A DNA stretch of 6,712 nt from TMED14 sp041158165 (lineage in GTDB: Bacteria > Bacteroidota > Bacteroidia > Flavobacteriales > Schleiferiaceae). The position numbers and the translations under genes are program-made. The stretch is taken from positions 1-6,712 of the forward strand of contig JBEBBW010000055.1 of the NCBI GenBank assembly GCA_041158165.1, given 5' to 3'. Of the stretch, positions 5,189 to 6,712 are shown piece by piece (the stretch's first letter is position 1; every line of letters starts with the position of its first letter). The notes beneath the pieces were generated by a model that saw only the letters and a program-made list of their open reading frames with translations, did not search any database and had not been told where the DNA came from.

Positions 5189-6655
5189 ATGCCCCGCCTA
5201 AGTTTTTGGTTGCTCGCATTCGCATCCTTCGGGGCCTTTGCCCAAATTGAGGTTCAGCCGCTTGATGAGCCCTTGGCGGTGTCGGGTGAGCTTGCCGAGC
5301 TCCGCAACCACCACTTTCACAGCGGAATTGACCTGCGCACGGGTGGCGCAACCGGCAAAAAGGTTTATGCCGTAGCCGACGGATGGGTGCGGCGCATCGT
5401 CGTTCGGCCCGACGGATACGGTTGGGCGCTTTACATCGACCACCCCTCGGGACACACCTCGGTGTACGCACACCTCGAAACGTTCAATTCAGCGATTTGG
5501 ACCTTTGTTCGCCAGGAGGCCGAACGACTTAACGCGTACCGGCTCGACCTCTACCCCGCTCGCGGCCAACTCAAGGTGACGGCCGGCCAGGTGATTGCCA
5601 CCTCGGGGAACAGCGGCGCCTCGGGCGGACCACACCTTCATTTTGAGCTGCGAGATCAAGCGACCGAAGAAATCCTGGATCCGGTTGCGTTTGGACTAAA
5701 AATTCCGCCCCACCCGACAGCGCCCGTAGTTTGGGCCCGTCAAGCCGACCGGTGGCGCAAGGCGGGGGATTCGCTCGCGGTACATTCCTGGTACGACCTT
5801 GCGGTTACCCTTCCCGAGCAAGGGTTTCGCGCAGAGGTTTCGGATTCGGTCCGCAGCGCGTGGTCGCTCAAGCGATGGACCTTTGACGTACAGCGAGGTG
5901 CCGACGGAGGTCTCGCACTGGATTTGCACCGCCAGCAGGGCATTCGTGCATTTTTACTTCACCCCACGCCGACGCAGCCGGCGCCAGGATGGCTGGTGCG
6001 CGAGCCGTGGCCGAAGTCGCCAGGCACGTACCGAATGCGGGTTTCGAGCGGGCTTCGCACCCTTTGGGAGGGCCCTATTTGGGTTGCTAACCCCGATCCG
6101 GGCAGTGCCCAATCCGCGCAAAGCTGGAGCGACGGCGCTTGGACGCTTCAGGTACCGGCCAAGGGTTTTTCGGCGGCCCAAAACCTTGTTTTGACCGGAA
6201 ATGCGCGCAGCCTCCACATTCAGCCCGACGTAGCGGCCATCAAGCCGGTCACCTACCTGTGGACGCCTGACGGCCTGGCCGACAGCCTGTGGAGTAAAAC
6301 CTACCTCGCCGTTCGGGACGGACGAGGTTCCGCCAAAATCCCTGGGGTGCCCAGCAGCGACGGACGCATTCGCTTCACCTCCAAAACCTGTGGCCCAGCG
6401 AGCGTGCATGTGGACGTTCAGGGTCCCGCGTGCCGATTTGTGCGCCGCGACAGCCAAGGCGGTGTGTGGATCCATGTGAGCGACGACCTGGACCCCGAAC
6501 TGGTGTCGGTGCGCGTGAACGACCAGTGGTCCTGGGCCTACCTCGACCTCAAGGCCAACCTAATTCGTGTCGATGCAGGGTCTTTGGTCGGAGAACTCGT
6601 GATGGACGTTCAAGACGAGGTTGGCAACCGCACTACCTTTACCCATACGTTATGA
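5189..6655 (+). CDS. Secreted M23 (LytM-type) metallopeptidase
   Basis: A 488-residue exported protein predicted to cut peptidoglycan cross-bridges or peptide stems, or to act as a cell-wall remodelling factor, in the periplasm. Residues 1-18 are a signal peptide (MPRLSFWLLAFASFGAFA, cleavage before Gln19). The zinc site of the M23 family is complete: HxxxD as His44 and Asp48 in HFHSGIDL, and HLH as His149 and His151 in GGPHLHFE (146-153); the intervening YAVADGWV, YIDHPSGHTSVYAHL and GNSG segments are also typical. The remaining residues, about 165-488, are probably beta-rich domains that I do not recognise; proteins with this long tail after an N-terminal M23 domain are common in Bacteroidota. 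The ATG at 5189 is chosen because it directly precedes the signal peptide; the frame is open further upstream, to an ATG at 5027, but that overlaps the divergent coiled-coil gene. The stop overlaps the next gene as ATGA. Confidence 0.92.
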   Translation: MPRLSFWLLAFASFGAFAQIEVQPLDEPLAVSGELAELRNHHFHSGIDLRTGGATGKKVYAVADGWVRRIVVRPDGYGWALYIDHPSGHTSVYAHLETFNSAIWTFVRQEAERLNAYRLDLYPARGQLKVTAGQVIATSGNSGASGGPHLHFELRDQATEEILDPVAFGLKIPPHPTAPVVWARQADRWRKAGDSLAVHSWYDLAVTLPEQGFRAEVSDSVRSAWSLKRWTFDVQRGADGGLALDLHRQQGIRAFLLHPTPTQPAPGWLVREPWPKSPGTYRMRVSSGLRTLWEGPIWVANPDPGSAQSAQSWSDGAWTLQVPAKGFSAAQNLVLTGNARSLHIQPDVAAIKPVTYLWTPDGLADSLWSKTYLAVRDGRGSAKIPGVPSSDGRIRFTSKTCGPASVHVDVQGPACRFVRRDSQGGVWIHVSDDLDPELVSVRVNDQWSWAYLDLKANLIRVDAGSLVGELVMDVQDEVGNRTTFTHTL

Positions 6656-6712
6656 AGAATTGGTTGCTCGGTGTTCTACTAGCCTTTAGCGCCCCAATTT
6701 GGGGGCAATCGG
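6652..6712 (+). CDS. Start of an exported protein (partial, 20 codons)
   Basis: The ATG at 6652 overlaps the M23 stop as ATGA. The 20 visible residues, MKNWLLGVLLAFSAPIWGQS, form a signal peptide: a basic start, a hydrophobic core and a likely cleavage after IWG before Gln19, echoing the other exported proteins here. The gene runs off the right edge. Its function cannot be told, but it is probably cotranscribed with the M23 peptidase and also acts in the envelope. Confidence 0.78.
   Translation, partial: MKNWLLGVLLAFSAPIWGQS

Noticed and set aside
5954..6475. A 173-codon minus-strand open frame within the M23 gene
   Set aside because: No motif is visible, it has biased Ala/Arg/Pro composition, and the opposite strand is a continuous frame from a clear M23 domain.

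Overview
The window reads as a GC-rich member of the Bacteroidota, probably near the Flavobacteriales. The evidence is a DUF4294 lipocyte-free secreted protein and BshC (both typical of this phylum), a small coiled-coil gene placed directly before zapA, a secreted M23 peptidase of the long Bacteroidota type, signal peptides ending in A-x-A followed by Gln, no Shine-Dalgarno sequences, and TAnnTTTG-like boxes before the first genes of transcription units. No genus can be named from sequence alone.

Layout. Left edge to 2879, minus strand, reading leftwards: an operon accC (biotin carboxylase), a DUF4294 secreted protein, and bshC (bacillithiol synthesis, cut by the left edge). The genes are joined by 4-base ATGA stop/start overlaps. 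A 56-bp divergent region (2880-2935) holds a perfect 9-bp inverted repeat. From 2936 to 4542, plus strand, lies a two-gene operon: a TalC/FSA-type transaldolase barrel fused to a CBS pair, then a KdsC-like HAD phosphatase overlapping it by TTGA. It converges, with overlapping stop codons, on a minus-strand pair (4539-5143): a ZapB-like coiled-coil gene followed by zapA, again joined by ATGA. A 45-bp divergent gap precedes a plus-strand M23 peptidase (5189-6655) and the first 20 codons of another exported protein, joined by ATGA. Coding density is close to complete; no RNA gene, mobile element, CRISPR array or intergenic stretch above 60 bp was seen.

How the genes fit together. Most are housekeeping: fatty-acid/acyl-CoA carboxylation, low-molecular-weight thiol synthesis, Z-ring assembly and cell-wall hydrolysis. 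The part most worth following is the aldolase-CBS plus phosphatase pair. Its CBS half resembles the one in KdsD (arabinose-5-phosphate isomerase), its partner resembles KdsC (Kdo-8-phosphate phosphatase), and its barrel keeps the Schiff-base lysine but has unusual residues at two positions that are normally conserved in the active site. This suggests an uncharacterised phosphosugar route, possibly for a Kdo-like or other envelope sugar; that function is inference.
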